Numbered from the stretch's first letter, positions 43,903 to 54,159 are shown. The stretch: 64,000 nt of DNA from Mesorhizobium opportunistum WSM2075 (GCF_000176035.2 NC_015675.1:2422001-2486000); one strand, 5' to 3'. Numbers and translations: made by a program. Notes: generated by a model from the letters alone, not told the origin.

Positions 43903-44886
43903 TCAATTCTTACCAGCCAGAGCAGCGCCTCTACGCGCCAGCAGCCTCTCCGCCTCAGCCACCACCTCGCTCGGCGTCAAACGCCCACCTGGCGGCGCCA
44001 ATGGCGTCGACGCATAGGGCCCGCGTGGACCTGTCAGCCCCGGCTCGGTGGCCAAAAAAACCGCGACCGTCGGCAGGCCGAAGGCGCTGGCGAGATGGGT
44101 CAGGCCGGTGTCGGCGCCGATAACCAGCGTCGAGCGGCCGAGGACGGCGGCGATGTCGGCGAGCGGCGATTTCGGCACCACGGCCGTGGAGGGCACCGCC
44201 CTGGCGATCGCTTCGGCCACGGCCTTCTCACGCTCGTTCGACCAGGTGGTGACCGGCGCCATACCCCGCTCGACGAGCAGGCGGGCCGTCCCGATCCAGT
44301 CTTCGGCCGGCCATTTCTTGTCCTCACGGCTGGTGCCGTGCAGCAGGAAGGCGGTGTTTGCGCCGATGTTGGTTGAAGTGACCGGCGGCGGAACGATGCC
44401 GGAGTTGAGTGTCGACAGATCGGGCTGATAGCCGAGCGCCTGCCCGAACAGCCGCCGCGTGCGCTCTATGGCGTGCAGGTTGCGCGGCACGCCGTAGGTC
44501 ACGTCATAGAACAGCGTTGCCGAGGGTTCGCGCGCGCTCGACCGGTCGAAGCCGGCAATCGGTGCTCCCGCCTGCCGTGCCACCAGGGCCGACTTCAACA
44601 GGCCCTGCGCATCGATGACAAGGTCGTAGCGGCAATCGCGCAAGGTGCGGCGCAGCGCGGCCGCCTCGCGCCAGGTGGCGCCACCGAGCAGCGCCTTGCG
44701 CCAGCGCCGGATGCCGACCGTGTGGATCCTGCCGATCGCCGGGTGCAGCGCCACGATGCCGGCGAACGCCTCTTCGACGCACCAGTCGAAGGACACGTCC
44801 GGCCTGGCGAGGCTGGTGTCCTCGACGGCCGGGAAGGTGTGAATGACATCGCCCATCGACGATGTCTTGACGATCAGTACCTTCAT
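43903..44886 (-). CDS. waaC: Heptosyltransferase I
   Basis: This 327-residue GT9 glycosyltransferase adds the first heptose to Kdo in the LPS inner core at the inner membrane. It has [20 protein letters not shown] at the start, YDLVIDAQGLLKSAL, LLHGTSREDKKWP and LVIGADTGLTHLASAFG. The ATG overlaps the waaF stop (ATGA), giving tight coupling in the hldD-waaF-waaC operon. Confidence 0.9.
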   Translation of the reverse strand: MKVLIVKTSSMGDVIHTFPAVEDTSLARPDVSFDWCVEEAFAGIVALHPAIGRIHTVGIRRWRKALLGGATWREAAALRRTLRDCRYDLVIDAQGLLKSALVARQAGAPIAGFDRSSAREPSATLFYDVTYGVPRNLHAIERTRRLFGQALGYQPDLSTLNSGIVPPPVTSTNIGANTAFLLHGTSREDKKWPAEDWIGTARLLVERGMAPVTTWSNEREKAVAEAIARAVPSTAVVPKSPLADIAAVLGRSTLVIGADTGLTHLASAFGLPTVAVFLATEPGLTGPRGPYASTPLAPPGGRLTPSEVVAEAERLLARRGAALAGKN

Positions 44887-45890
44887 GCCGCCGCCGGAAG
44901 TTCCAGCAGGCGTTCCGCCGCTGCCGCGACTTGCCCGACTTCCAATGTCTTCAGGCAGTTGAGATGGCTGAGGGGGCAGATCTTCTGGTGGCAGGGCGAG
45001 CAGGACAGGCCGAGCCAGACCAGTTCGCGGCGCTCCGCCAGCGGCGGTGTATTTTGCGGCGAGGTCGAGCCATAGACTGCGACGATCGGCGTGCCGACCC
45101 CCGCCGCGACATGCATCAGCCCGCTGTCGTTGGACACCGCCAGCCTTGCCGCCGCTATCAGGTCGATGGCGTCTTCCAGCCGCGTCTGGCCGGCGAGGTC
45201 GACGACGCCGGGGGCGAGGCTTGCGATCTCCGCCGTCACGTCGCGGTCGTTCTTCGAGCCGAACAGGGCGACCTTGAGACCCTTGCCCATCAAGTCACGG
45301 GCCAGGCCGGCATAGCTTTCGCTCGGCCAGCGCTTGGCCGGTCCGAACTCGGCACCGGGCATCAGGGCCACGAATTGCTGTGGCGCGAGCCCGAAACGAT
45401 CGAGCAGGGCGGCCTGGTTGTTGGCGTCGACGGTCAGGTGAGGGGCGCGGAAGGTGCCACCCTGGGCGAGGCCGAAATAGGCCTGCGCGGTGCGCCGTTT
45501 CGCGGCCTCGGGCAGCGGCACGATGTCGGTCAAAAGGCCATAGCGCATCTCCCTGAGATGGCCGAACCGGCGCGGGATGCGGGCAAAGAAGGGGATCAGC
45601 GCCGACTTCCAGCTGCCCGGCAGGATATAGGCCATATCATAGCGGCCGCGCAGCAGGCGGCCGAAGCGGCGGCGATGGGTGAATTCGAGCGCGCCGGGCT
45701 TCAGCGGAAAGTCGATCTGCTGGCGGATTTCGGGCATGCGCTTGACCAGCGGGGCGGCCCAGGCCGGCGCCAGCACGTCGATCGCGGCGTTGGGGTGCAG
45801 CTCCTTCAGCGCCGAGAACAGGCACTGCGCCATCACCATATCGCCCACCCAGCGTGGGCCGATCACGAGGATCGTTGGGCTTTCAGCCAT
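44883..45890 (-). CDS. waaF: Heptosyltransferase II
   Basis: The 335-residue GT9 enzyme adds the second heptose. It has [48 protein letters not shown] and [19 protein letters not shown]. Its start overlaps the end of hldD by 28 bp and its stop overlaps waaC. Confidence 0.92.
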   Translation of the reverse strand: MAESPTILVIGPRWVGDMVMAQCLFSALKELHPNAAIDVLAPAWAAPLVKRMPEIRQQIDFPLKPGALEFTHRRRFGRLLRGRYDMAYILPGSWKSALIPFFARIPRRFGHLREMRYGLLTDIVPLPEAAKRRTAQAYFGLAQGGTFRAPHLTVDANNQAALLDRFGLAPQQFVALMPGAEFGPAKRWPSESYAGLARDLMGKGLKVALFGSKNDRDVTAEIASLAPGVVDLAGQTRLEDAIDLIAAARLAVSNDSGLMHVAAGVGTPIVAVYGSTSPQNTPPLAERRELVWLGLSCSPCHQKICPLSHLNCLKTLEVGQVAAAAERLLELPAAA

Positions 45891-46813
45891 TCGACATAGT
45901 CTCTGACGCCAGTTTCGACGCTCCGGAACTGGCCATTGTAACCGGCCGCGCGCAAACGGGACATATCAGCTTGCGTGAAGCTCTGGTAGCTGCCCTTGAG
46001 ATGGTCGGGAAATTCGATGAACTCGATCTCGCCTTTGCCGAGCGTGTCGATGACGGTTTCGGCGACGGCGCGGAACGGCTGGGCGCGGCCGGTGCCGCAA
46101 TTGAAGATGCCGCTCGCGCCGCGCTTCCACAGCCACAGATTGACGTCGGCGACATCGCCGACATGGATGAAGTCGCGGCTCTGTTCGCCAGGGCCGAAAC
46201 TATCGTAGGCGCCGAACAGTTTCGGGTTTTCGCCACGCTCGACCTGGTTGAAGAGATGGAAGGCGACCGAGGCCATGGCGCCCTTGTGCGCCTCGCGCGG
46301 CCCGTAGACGTTGAAGTAGCGCAGGCCCGCGACCTGCGAGTGGTCACTGTCAAAGACGCTGCGCCTGACATAGTCGTCGAAGAGTTTCTTGGAATAGGCG
46401 TAGACATTGAGCGGCCGTTCGAGCGTCGGATCCTCGCGGAACTCGGCGCCGCCGCCATATACGGACGCAGAGGAGGCATAGAGGAAGGGCACGCGCAGGG
46501 CCTGGCAGGCATGCAGCAGCCGCTTCGAATAAGCAAAATTCACCTCCATCATGAACTTGCCGTTCCACTCTGTGGTGGTCGAGCAGGCGCCCTGGTGGAA
46601 CACGGCCTCGATACGGCCGAGCGAGCCGGCCTCGATGCGGGGCAGGAAATCGTCCTTGTCGAGATAGTCGGCAATGCCAAGATCGGCGAGGTTGGAGATC
46701 TTGTGGCCGTCGGTGAGGTCGTCGACGACAAGGATGTCGTCATGGCCCTCGGCATTGAGCGCGGCGACGATGTTGGAGCCGATCATGCCGGCGCCGCCCG
46801 TGACGATGATCAT
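45863..46813 (-). CDS. hldD: ADP-glyceromanno-heptose 6-epimerase
   Basis: The 316-residue extended SDR enzyme has [19 protein letters not shown] (NADP binding), [14 protein letters not shown], a SSASVYGGG segment and the YxxxK catalytic [11 protein letters not shown]. It converts ADP-D-glycero- to ADP-L-glycero-manno-heptose. The ATG at 46813 begins the family motif directly, so the longer upstream frame is ignored. It is the first gene of the hldD-waaF-waaC operon. Confidence 0.94.
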   Translation of the reverse strand: MIIVTGGAGMIGSNIVAALNAEGHDDILVVDDLTDGHKISNLADLGIADYLDKDDFLPRIEAGSLGRIEAVFHQGACSTTTEWNGKFMMEVNFAYSKRLLHACQALRVPFLYASSASVYGGGAEFREDPTLERPLNVYAYSKKLFDDYVRRSVFDSDHSQVAGLRYFNVYGPREAHKGAMASVAFHLFNQVERGENPKLFGAYDSFGPGEQSRDFIHVGDVADVNLWLWKRGASGIFNCGTGRAQPFRAVAETVIDTLGKGEIEFIEFPDHLKGSYQSFTQADMSRLRAAGYNGQFRSVETGVRDYVEWLKAQRSS

Positions 46814-46984
46814 GAAGGCCTCTGGTTGCTTGCGATTCCGGTCCTTATAAGGGAGGCCAGCCGGGCTGTCGACAAAGCAGGTGCAGGGCGACGGCAGGCG
46901 AGGCGGGTTGACGTCACGGTGGGGCCGCAAAGCTGCCGCTTCTGTTGGTTCGCCTGCCGGACTGGATCACGAAGGAACAAACGA

Positions 46985-47617
46985 ATGCCGTCGACGGAAC
47001 TGCTCATTGCGTTTTTCGCCACCACGGCGATTTTCGCCTACATCCCTGGTCCGGCCATGCTTTATGCCGCGGCGCAGACGATGGCGCGTGGGCGCTGGTC
47101 TGGGCTGACGGCGGCACTCGGCATTCATCTTGGCGGCTATGTGCATGTGTTTGCCGCTGCCGCCGGCCTGTCGGTGCTGTTCCACGCCGTGCCGCCGCTC
47201 TACATGGCGGTCAAGCTTGTCGGCGCGCTCTATCTGATTTGGCTCGGCATTTCGCTGTTCCGCAAGCGCGCGGACGGTGACACGACGCTGCCCGTCATCG
47301 AGCGGAAATCGGCGCGGCGTGCCTTTTTCGAAAGCATCACCGTCGAGGTGCTCAACCCGAAGACCGCGATCTTCTTCATGGCCTTCCTGCCGCAGTTCAT
47401 CGATGCCTCGGCGGCGTTCCCGGTCTGGCTGCAATTCGTCGTGCTCGGCACCATCGTCAATTTGATGTTCTCCTCGGCCGACATCGTCTGCGTCTTCCTG
47501 GCCGGTCTCGTCATCGGCCGGCTGCGGCGTTCGAGCCGTGCACAGCGCCTCATGCAGCGCGCAGGCGGGGCCGTGCTGGTCGGACTGGGCGTCCACGTTG
47601 CCCTGCAGAAGAGCTGA
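46985..47617 (+). CDS. LysE-family translocator
   Basis: The 210-residue membrane protein has about six helices, IPGPAMLYAAAQTMARGRW near residue 20 and VEVLNPKTAIFFMAFLPQF near 120, both typical of LysE/RhtB exporters of amino acids and derivatives. The ATG at 46985 follows AAGGAAC. It sits between the two divergent halves of the heptose cluster but is not an obvious part of that pathway. Confidence 0.9.
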   Translation: MPSTELLIAFFATTAIFAYIPGPAMLYAAAQTMARGRWSGLTAALGIHLGGYVHVFAAAAGLSVLFHAVPPLYMAVKLVGALYLIWLGISLFRKRADGDTTLPVIERKSARRAFFESITVEVLNPKTAIFFMAFLPQFIDASAAFPVWLQFVVLGTIVNLMFSSADIVCVFLAGLVIGRLRRSSRAQRLMQRAGGAVLVGLGVHVALQKS

Positions 47618-47746
47618 CCGCCGGACTATGTCCTGCCGTTGCGCTGCATGGATTTGCGGTATATCGGCAGGCATGAACGATCCGGCCCGTAAATTGACAA
47701 TTTTCAGCACGACAGAGATCGGCCTTTCCCGCGCGTTGCCAGTGAC

Positions 47747-49240
47747 ATGATCAAGCACAACCCGCCTTCTCCCGAACCTTTGCACCGCGCGATCGCGCGT
47801 TTCGGCGACGTGACCGTTCTGGTGGTCGGCGACCTCATCCTCGACCGCTTCGTCAACGGCGTCATCGAGCGGATCTCGCCGGAAGCGCCCATCCCGGTGC
47901 TGCATGGGCGCGGCGAGGCCTCGGCCATGGGCGGCGCCGGCAATGTCGTGGCCAACATAGTCTCGCTTGGCGCGCGGGCCATCCCGGTTTCGGTGATCGG
48001 CACCGATGCGGCCGGCGACAGCCTGGTGCGGATGCTCAGCGAGCTTGGCGCCGAAACAATGGGGCTTTCGCAGCAGCGCGGCCGCATGACCTCGTCGAAG
48101 AGCCGCTTCAGCGCGCTCAACCAGCAGGTGCTGCGTTTCGACGAAGAAGAAATCAAGCCGCTCGACGACGACGAGCGGGCTGGTCTGGTCGGTCATTTCC
48201 GGGATGCACTCAAGCAGGCCGATATCGTTATCCTGTCCGACTACGGCAAGGGCATCCTGCTCGACGGCGTCGCCGGAGAACTGATCGCCATCTGCCGCGA
48301 GGCGGGAAAGCCGGTGCTGGTCGACCCGAAGGGCCGCGACTATGCCCGCTATGCCGGCGCGACCGCCATCACCCCTAACCGCAAGGAGCTTGGCGAGGCC
48401 GTCGGCCATGCGGTGTTCGCCGATGACGAGATCGTCGCGGCCGCACGTGAACTGATTTCCGCGCACGGCTTCGATTTCGTCGTCGCCACCCGCAGCGAAA
48501 AGGGCATGAGCGTGGTCGGCCCCGACGAGGCGCACCACATCGCCACCCAGGCGCGCGAAGTGTTCGACGTCTCGGGCGCCGGCGATACCGTGATCGCGAC
48601 CTTCGCGCTGGCGCTGGCCGCCGGTGCCGATCCGGTCGCGGCGGCCTCGATCGCCAATGCCGCCGGCGGCGTCGTGGTGGGCAAGCGCGGCACCGCGCGG
48701 CTGACGGTCGAGGAACTCGCCGGCGCGCTGTTCCGCTCGCATGGACCGACCGCCCACAAGGACGCCATCCTCGATGCCGCATCGGCGGCGCGCATGGTCG
48801 CGGCCTGGAAGGCGGAGGGACTGAGCGTCGGCTTCACCAATGGCTGCTTCGACATCCTGCATGCCGGCCACGTCAGCCTCTTGCATGCCGCGCGCAGCCA
48901 GTGCGACCGGTTGGTGCTCGGCCTCAACAGCGATGCCTCGGTGCGGCGGCTAAAAGGGCCGGGGCGCCCGGTCAACGACCAGCATGACCGCGCCTGCGTG
49001 CTCGCGGCCCTTGCCTCGGTCGATGCCGTCGTGGTGTTCGAGGAGGACACGCCGCTGGCGCTGATCGAGGCGCTTCTGCCCGACATCCTGGTCAAGGGCG
49101 CGGATTATACGATCGACACCGTGGTCGGCGCCGATGTGGTGCAGAAGGCCGGCGGACGCGTGGTGCTGGTCGATCTCGTCGCCGGCAAGAGCACCACCGG
49201 CACCATCGGCAAGCTGCGTGCTGGCGCCACCACGAACTGA
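47747..49240 (+). CDS. hldE: Bifunctional heptose 7-phosphate kinase / heptose 1-phosphate adenylyltransferase
   Basis: The 497-residue fusion has an N-terminal PfkB kinase domain (about residues 1-325, VLVVGDLILDRFVNG, FDVSGAGDTVIATFALAL near 275). A C-terminal nucleotidyltransferase domain follows (about 360-490, TNGCFDILHAGHVSLL near 364 and PGRPVNDQHDRA). It performs the kinase and adenylylation steps of ADP-heptose synthesis. gmhA begins 7 bp after its stop. Confidence 0.94.
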   Translation: MIKHNPPSPEPLHRAIARFGDVTVLVVGDLILDRFVNGVIERISPEAPIPVLHGRGEASAMGGAGNVVANIVSLGARAIPVSVIGTDAAGDSLVRMLSELGAETMGLSQQRGRMTSSKSRFSALNQQVLRFDEEEIKPLDDDERAGLVGHFRDALKQADIVILSDYGKGILLDGVAGELIAICREAGKPVLVDPKGRDYARYAGATAITPNRKELGEAVGHAVFADDEIVAAARELISAHGFDFVVATRSEKGMSVVGPDEAHHIATQAREVFDVSGAGDTVIATFALALAAGADPVAAASIANAAGGVVVGKRGTARLTVEELAGALFRSHGPTAHKDAILDAASAARMVAAWKAEGLSVGFTNGCFDILHAGHVSLLHAARSQCDRLVLGLNSDASVRRLKGPGRPVNDQHDRACVLAALASVDAVVVFEEDTPLALIEALLPDILVKGADYTIDTVVGADVVQKAGGRVVLVDLVAGKSTTGTIGKLRAGATTN

Positions 49241-49247
49241 GGGTTCC

Positions 49248-49820
49248 ATGTCTGAACTGAACGACTACCTGGTCCGCTCGGCGGCTGCGATCACGGCGAT
49301 GGTCGAGCGCGACCTGACCGGCGAGATGGAGCGCGCGGCGAGCGCCGTGGTGACCGCGCTTTCAGCAGGCAAGGCCTTCCTGATCGCCGGCAATGGCGGC
49401 TCGGCCAGCGATGCCATCCACATCGCCGGCGAACTGGTCGGCCGCTTCCTCAAGGAGCGCAAGGCCTACAATGTCATCGCATTGCCGGCCAACGCCGCGG
49501 TGCTGACCGCCTGGGGCAATGACTACGGTTTCGACACGGTGTTTTCGCGCCAGGTCGAGGCGCATGGCGCGGCGGGCGGCGTGCTGCTCGCGATCTCGAC
49601 CAGCGGCAATTCGCCGAGCATCCTCGCCGCCGCAGAACAGGCGCGGATGATGGACATGACGGTGATCGGCCTGACCGGCGACACCGGCGGCAAGTTGAAG
49701 CCGCTGTGCGACATCCTGCTCAACGTGCCCTCGACCTCGACGCCGATCATCCAGCAGGGACACCTGTGCCTCTACCACCATCTGTGCGAGGTGGTGGAAG
49801 CACGCCTGCACAATGGCTGA
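49248..49820 (+). CDS. gmhA: Sedoheptulose 7-phosphate isomerase
   Basis: The 190-residue SIS-domain protein has FLIAGNGGSASDAIHIAGEL, NDYGFDTVFSRQVEA, LAISTSGNSPSILAA and a C-terminal QQGHLCLYHHLCEVVE, all typical of GmhA. It forms D-glycero-D-manno-heptose 7-phosphate in the first pathway step. The ATG at 49248 follows GGGTT. The gene overlaps gmhB by 8 bp. Confidence 0.93.
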   Translation: MSELNDYLVRSAAAITAMVERDLTGEMERAASAVVTALSAGKAFLIAGNGGSASDAIHIAGELVGRFLKERKAYNVIALPANAAVLTAWGNDYGFDTVFSRQVEAHGAAGGVLLAISTSGNSPSILAAAEQARMMDMTVIGLTGDTGGKLKPLCDILLNVPSTSTPIIQQGHLCLYHHLCEVVEARLHNG

Positions 49821-50460
49821 CGCGGTAGCGTATCCGCTGACCGAACCGGGCTTGTGGGTCGAGCGCATCGGCGACCGGGTTTTCCCGGGACGCCCGCCGG
49901 CGCTGTTCCTGGACCGCGACGGCACCATCAACGTCGATACCGATTACCCCAGCGATCCGGCGGAGATCGTGCTGCGCGACGATATCGTGCCGGCGATCGC
50001 GGCCGCCAACCGCAACGGGATTCCGGTCGTCGTGGTCACCAACCAGTCGGGCATCGCGCGCGGCTATTTCGACTGGAGCGTCTTTGCGGCGGTGAACGGT
50101 CGCGTGCTCGACCTGTTGGGCGAGCGGGGCGTATTCGTCGACATGGTGCTTGCCTGCGCCTACCACGAGGCGGGCGTCGGGCCGCTCGCCGTATCGGATC
50201 ATCCGATGCGCAAGCCCAATCCGGGCATGCTGGCCGAGGCGGGTAAACGTCTCGATCTCGATCTCCAGCGCTCCCTTATCGTCGGCGACAGGCTGGGCGA
50301 CATGCAGGCCGGATGGCGCGCCGGCCTGGCGCAGGGATGGCTGGTGGACGGAGAGGCGGCGGCTTTGCCCGGCTTCGCCATCAGGCGCCTGCATGGCGGC
50401 GATGACCTCGGCGGTCTGCTCGCTGCCATTGAAACGCTCGGCCGGGACAAGGGGTCCTGA
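49813..50460 (+). CDS. gmhB: D-glycero-D-manno-heptose 1,7-bisphosphate 7-phosphatase
   Basis: The 215-residue HAD-IIIA phosphatase has ALFLDRDGTINVDTDY (nucleophile Asp), VVTNQSGIARGYF, MRKPNPGMLAEA and SLIVGDRLGDMQAGWRAG. It removes the 7-phosphate between the two HldE reactions. It has about 25 extra N-terminal residues compared with minimal GmhB. Its start lies inside gmhA, so it is translationally coupled. Confidence 0.92.
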   Translation: MADAVAYPLTEPGLWVERIGDRVFPGRPPALFLDRDGTINVDTDYPSDPAEIVLRDDIVPAIAAANRNGIPVVVVTNQSGIARGYFDWSVFAAVNGRVLDLLGERGVFVDMVLACAYHEAGVGPLAVSDHPMRKPNPGMLAEAGKRLDLDLQRSLIVGDRLGDMQAGWRAGLAQGWLVDGEAAALPGFAIRRLHGGDDLGGLLAAIETLGRDKGS

Positions 50461-50475
50461 TCCAGGCCTGACCGC

Positions 50476-51270
50476 TCACGTCTGATCGTCGCGCTCCGAG
50501 GCTTCGTAAAGCTTGGCCTCGGTGGCGAAGGAATAGATCATCACCGACATCGAGTAGACGAAGCCGTGCCGGCCGCACAGGAAGTAGCGCTTGGCGAGAT
50601 AGAACTTCAGGAAGTTGCCGAACGGCGACAGCACCAGCCGCACCAGGCCGGGCTTCTTGCCCTTCTCGACCAGCGTTTTGGCCTTGAGGCCGGAGTAGCT
50701 GTTGGCCCGGGCAAGATCTTCCTCGACCGAGATCTCGCGGCGATGCAGCAGCACGCCGTTTTCGATGGTGCCGGTTTCGCCGGGCACACGGAAGGATTCA
50801 TGCACTCGCGCGGAGAGGTCCATGGTGGCGCCCTCGCGCCGGAAGAGCCGCAGCAGCCTGTTGTGCAGCACCCAGCGATGCGCATAGCCGTAGCCCTTCA
50901 GCCAATCGCGGCGGCGGATGTACCAGCCGCCGATCTTGGTGTCGGCAGCCTGCGTGGCGGCCACGATCGACTGCCGCAGCCGGTCGTCGACGCGCTCGTC
51001 CGGGTCGATCGAAAGACACCAGGGCTGGTTGGCATGGTCGAGCGCGAATTGCCGCTGTCGGGGAAAGCCCGGCCAGTCATTGTGCAGCAGCGTTATCGGG
51101 TAACCCTTGACGATATAGCTTTCCACGCATTCGACGGTGCCATCGGTCGAGCCGGAATCGACGATGATGATCTCGGCGCAGAAATCGATGCTTTCCAGGC
51201 ACGGGCCGATCATATCGGCCTCGTTCACGCAGATGATAAGCGCCGAGACCGGGCTTGCAAATCGAGTCAT
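50476..51270 (-). CDS. GT2 glycosyltransferase (LPS core, WaaE-like)
   Basis: The 264-residue protein has SALIICVNEADMIGPCLESI, IIIVDSGSTDGTVECVE (nucleotide-sugar site), WCLSIDPDERVDD (DxD-like) and a C-terminal segment FGNFLKFYLAKRYFLCGRHG. This is the layout of WaaE/KdtX-type transferases that modify the LPS inner core. The ATG at 51270 follows GAAGGGG. It converges on gmhB and probably belongs functionally to the LPS cluster. Confidence 0.85.
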   Translation of the reverse strand: MTRFASPVSALIICVNEADMIGPCLESIDFCAEIIIVDSGSTDGTVECVESYIVKGYPITLLHNDWPGFPRQRQFALDHANQPWCLSIDPDERVDDRLRQSIVAATQAADTKIGGWYIRRRDWLKGYGYAHRWVLHNRLLRLFRREGATMDLSARVHESFRVPGETGTIENGVLLHRREISVEEDLARANSYSGLKAKTLVEKGKKPGLVRLVLSPFGNFLKFYLAKRYFLCGRHGFVYSMSVMIYSFATEAKLYEASERDDQT

Positions 51271-51451
51271 GGTCCCCTTCCCATGGCGGGCCGTCCCCGG
51301 AACAACACTGCTTGCGCTCTGTTCGAGCGTCAGTCGAGCGGCGAAGTCCGGCAAGCCGTCCAGCCTTGTACATCAGCGTCTGTCTGATACCAACGGGGCG
51401 CCGGTGTGGCGAAGGTAAGGAATTTGCCGGCGGACAGGCCTTCGCCCGGCC

Positions 51452-51931
51452 TCAGGGGCGCTCGAACGAGACCAAGCCCTCATCCTTGACCCGGCGGATG
51501 GTGAGGGCGGTGCGCACCGTGTCGACATTCGGCGTCGAGGTCAGTTCCTCGATGACGAAAGTCTGGAAGGCGCCGAGGTCGCTTGCCACGCAATGCAGCA
51601 GGAAGTCGGATTCGCCCGAGACCATCCAGGCGTCGCGCACGATCGGCCAGCCGCGCGTGCGCTCGGCAAAGATGCGCAGTTCAGCATCGGCCTGGTGATG
51701 CAGCCCGACCAGGCAGAAGGCGACCACGTCGAGGCCGAGCGCCGGGGCGTTGAGCAGAGCGCGGTAGCCTCGGATGATGCCGGCTTCCTCCAACCGCTTG
51801 ACCCGGCGCAGGCAAGGCGGCGCCGAAATGCCGACGCGGTTCGACAGTTCGACGTTGGTCATGCGGCCGTCGTCCTGCAATTCGCGCAGGATCTTCCAGT
51901 CGATGGCGTCGAGGTCGGCCTTGAGCGGCAT
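51452..51931 (-). CDS. Lrp/AsnC-family transcriptional regulator
   Basis: The 159-residue protein has an N-terminal HTH (LDAIDWKILRELQDDGRMTN, LSNRVGISAPPCLRRVKRLE). A C-terminal RAM ligand domain follows (VRDAWMVSGESDFLLHCVA). It is an amino-acid-responsive regulator, divergent from trxB across a 265-bp gap. Confidence 0.9.
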   Translation of the reverse strand: MPLKADLDAIDWKILRELQDDGRMTNVELSNRVGISAPPCLRRVKRLEEAGIIRGYRALLNAPALGLDVVAFCLVGLHHQADAELRIFAERTRGWPIVRDAWMVSGESDFLLHCVASDLGAFQTFVIEELTSTPNVDTVRTALTIRRVKDEGLVSFERP

Positions 51932-52196
51932 TGGAGGTCTCGATGATCAGAGTGGCGCAAGAATCTTTCGCGATTTTGTAATTAAACGACTTTTGTGTCG
52001 ACGCCAGCCCTCATCAACGCGATTTTGGAACGGCAACGAAAAGCGGTCATCGCGCGAATATCCACATAGGCCGAAGCTTTCCGGGGACGACGGCCCGTTC
52101 GCCTTGCTGGCGTGGTTGGCAACCCTTACATTAAGCGCGACATTCCACGTCTTTTTCCAAGGCAACACTCCATTGTCTGCCCCGCAGAGGCTTCAA

Positions 52197-53171
52197 ATGA
52201 CCACCAAGCATGCGCCCGTTCTCATCATCGGTTCCGGCCCGGCCGGCTATACGGCGGCGGTCTATGCCGCACGCGCCATGCTGAAGCCGATGCTTGTCGC
52301 CGGCCTGCAGCAGGGCGGCCAGCTGATGATCACCACCGATGTCGAGAATTATCCGGGCTTCGCCGACCCTATCCAGGGGCCGTGGCTGATGGAGCAGATG
52401 CTCAAGCAGGCCGAGCATGTCGGCACCGACATCATCAACGATATCATCACCGAGGTCGACCTCAACGTGCGGCCGTTCCGCGCCAAGGGCGATTCCGGCA
52501 CGACCTACACGGCCGACGCGCTGATCATCGCCACCGGTGCGCAAGCCAAGTGGCTGGGCATTCCGAGCGAGCAGGATTTCATGGGCTTCGGCGTCTCGGC
52601 CTGTGCCACCTGCGACGGCTTCTTCTATCGCGGCAAGGATGTCGCCGTGGTCGGCGGCGGCAATTCGGCGGTGGAGGAGGCGCTCTATCTGTCGAACCTC
52701 GCCAAGAGCGTGACGGTCATCCACAGGCGCAGCGACTTCCGCGCCGAGCGCATCCTGCGCGAGCGGCTGCTGAAGAAGGACAATGTCCGCGTCATCTGGG
52801 ACACGATCGTCGACGAGGTCACCGGCCGCCCGGGCAAGACGCCGCTGCCGCCGTCGGTCGAAGGGCTGAAGCTCAAGCATGCGGTGACCGGTGCCGAAAC
52901 GCACCTCAAGGTCGATGGCGTGTTCGTGGCGATCGGCCACGCACCGGCGGTCGAACTGTTCGCCGGCAAGCTGAAGCAGAAGCCGAACGGTTATCTGTGG
53001 ACCGCGCCGGATTCGACCCGCACCGACGTGCCCGGCGTGTTCGCGGCCGGCGACGTGACCGACGATATCTATCGCCAGGCGGTGACGGCGGCGGGCCTCG
53101 GCTGCATGGCGGCGCTCGAGGCGGAAAAGTATCTGGCCGGTATCGAGGTGCATCGCGAAGCAGCGGAATAG
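52197..53171 (+). CDS. trxB: Thioredoxin reductase
   Basis: The 324-residue flavoenzyme has an FAD GxGxxG (VLIIGSGPAGYTAAVYAARA), the redox-active CATCDG at about residues 136-139, an NADPH GGGNSAVEEA and the C-terminal GVFAAGDVTDDIYRQAVTAAG. It reduces thioredoxin with NADPH in the cytosol. The ATG at 52197 gives the standard length. An LsrB-type gene follows after 91 bp. Confidence 0.96.
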   Translation: MTTKHAPVLIIGSGPAGYTAAVYAARAMLKPMLVAGLQQGGQLMITTDVENYPGFADPIQGPWLMEQMLKQAEHVGTDIINDIITEVDLNVRPFRAKGDSGTTYTADALIIATGAQAKWLGIPSEQDFMGFGVSACATCDGFFYRGKDVAVVGGGNSAVEEALYLSNLAKSVTVIHRRSDFRAERILRERLLKKDNVRVIWDTIVDEVTGRPGKTPLPPSVEGLKLKHAVTGAETHLKVDGVFVAIGHAPAVELFAGKLKQKPNGYLWTAPDSTRTDVPGVFAAGDVTDDIYRQAVTAAGLGCMAALEAEKYLAGIEVHREAAE

Positions 53172-53262
53172 GGGTCGCTGTAAAACTGTTAAAAAAGCGG
53201 CTTGGAAACGCCGTGCAAAAGCCTGATTTTTCATTCAGACGCCAAACAGAACGAGGGGTATC

Positions 53263-54159
53263 ATGGCGTTGGACTGGGACAAGCTACGCGTGTTTCACGC
53301 AGCGGCGGAAGCGGGGTCGTTTACGCACGCGGCCGAGACATTGCACCTGTCGCAATCGGCGATCTCGCGGCAGGTCAGCGCGCTCGAGCATGATGTCGGC
53401 GTGCCGCTGTTCAACCGCCATGCACGCGGCCTGGTGCTGACCGAGCAAGGCGAGATGCTGTTCCGCACGGCGCATGACGTGCTGATGAAGCTCGAGACCA
53501 TCAAGTCGCGGCTGACCGAGACCAAGGACCGTCCTTCCGGCGTGCTCAGGGTGACAACGACCGTTGGCCTCGGCGCCGGCTGGCTGACCGAGCGGGTGCA
53601 GGAATTCATCGAGCTCTATCCCGAAATCAGCCTGCAGCTGATCCTCGCCAACGAGGAGCTCGATCTCACCATGCGCCAGGCCGACTGCGCCATCCGGCTG
53701 CGTCAGCCGCAGCAGCCGGATCTGATCCAGCGCCGCCTGTTCACCGTGCATTTCCACCTCTACGCCGCCCCTTCCTATGTCGCCAAGCATGGCAAGCCAG
53801 CCTCGGTCGCGGAGCTCAGGACCCATCGCATCGTCACCTTCGGCCTGCCGGTGCCTTCGCATCTGTCGGAGCTGAACTGGCTGGAGACGGTGGGCGATTT
53901 CGAGGGCGGCCAGCGTGTACCCTCGCTGCAGATCAACGACATCCTGTCGATCAAGCGGGCCGTGCAGGGCGGTGCTGGCATCGCCATGCTGCCGGACTAT
54001 GTGATCAGCAAGGACTCCGGCTTGGTGCAATTGCTGCCGGAGACCGAGGTGCCGTCCTTCGACACCTATTTCGCCTATCCAGACGCGATGAAGAACCAGG
54101 CCAAGCTGCACGTGTTCCGGGATTTCATCATCGCCAAGGCCAGAAGCTGGTCTTTTTAG
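53263..54159 (+). CDS. lsrB: LysR-family regulator of the LsrB/VtlR type
   Basis: The 298-residue LysR protein has an N-terminal HTH (LRVFHAAAEAGSFTHAAETL, SQSAISRQVSALEHDVGVPL). The substrate domain has GLGAGWLTERVQEF. Placement directly after trxB matches LsrB of Sinorhizobium. In related bacteria LsrB/VtlR controls redox, surface polysaccharide and small-RNA genes. The sRNA candidates at 55.0-55.5 kb may be its targets; this last point is inference. Confidence 0.82.
   Translation: MALDWDKLRVFHAAAEAGSFTHAAETLHLSQSAISRQVSALEHDVGVPLFNRHARGLVLTEQGEMLFRTAHDVLMKLETIKSRLTETKDRPSGVLRVTTTVGLGAGWLTERVQEFIELYPEISLQLILANEELDLTMRQADCAIRLRQPQQPDLIQRRLFTVHFHLYAAPSYVAKHGKPASVAELRTHRIVTFGLPVPSHLSELNWLETVGDFEGGQRVPSLQINDILSIKRAVQGGAGIAMLPDYVISKDSGLVQLLPETEVPSFDTYFAYPDAMKNQAKLHVFRDFIIAKARSWSF

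Noticed and set aside
46967-48886. 639-codon antisense frame opposite LysE and hldE
   Set aside because: Low-complexity shadow of two real genes in a high-GC genome.
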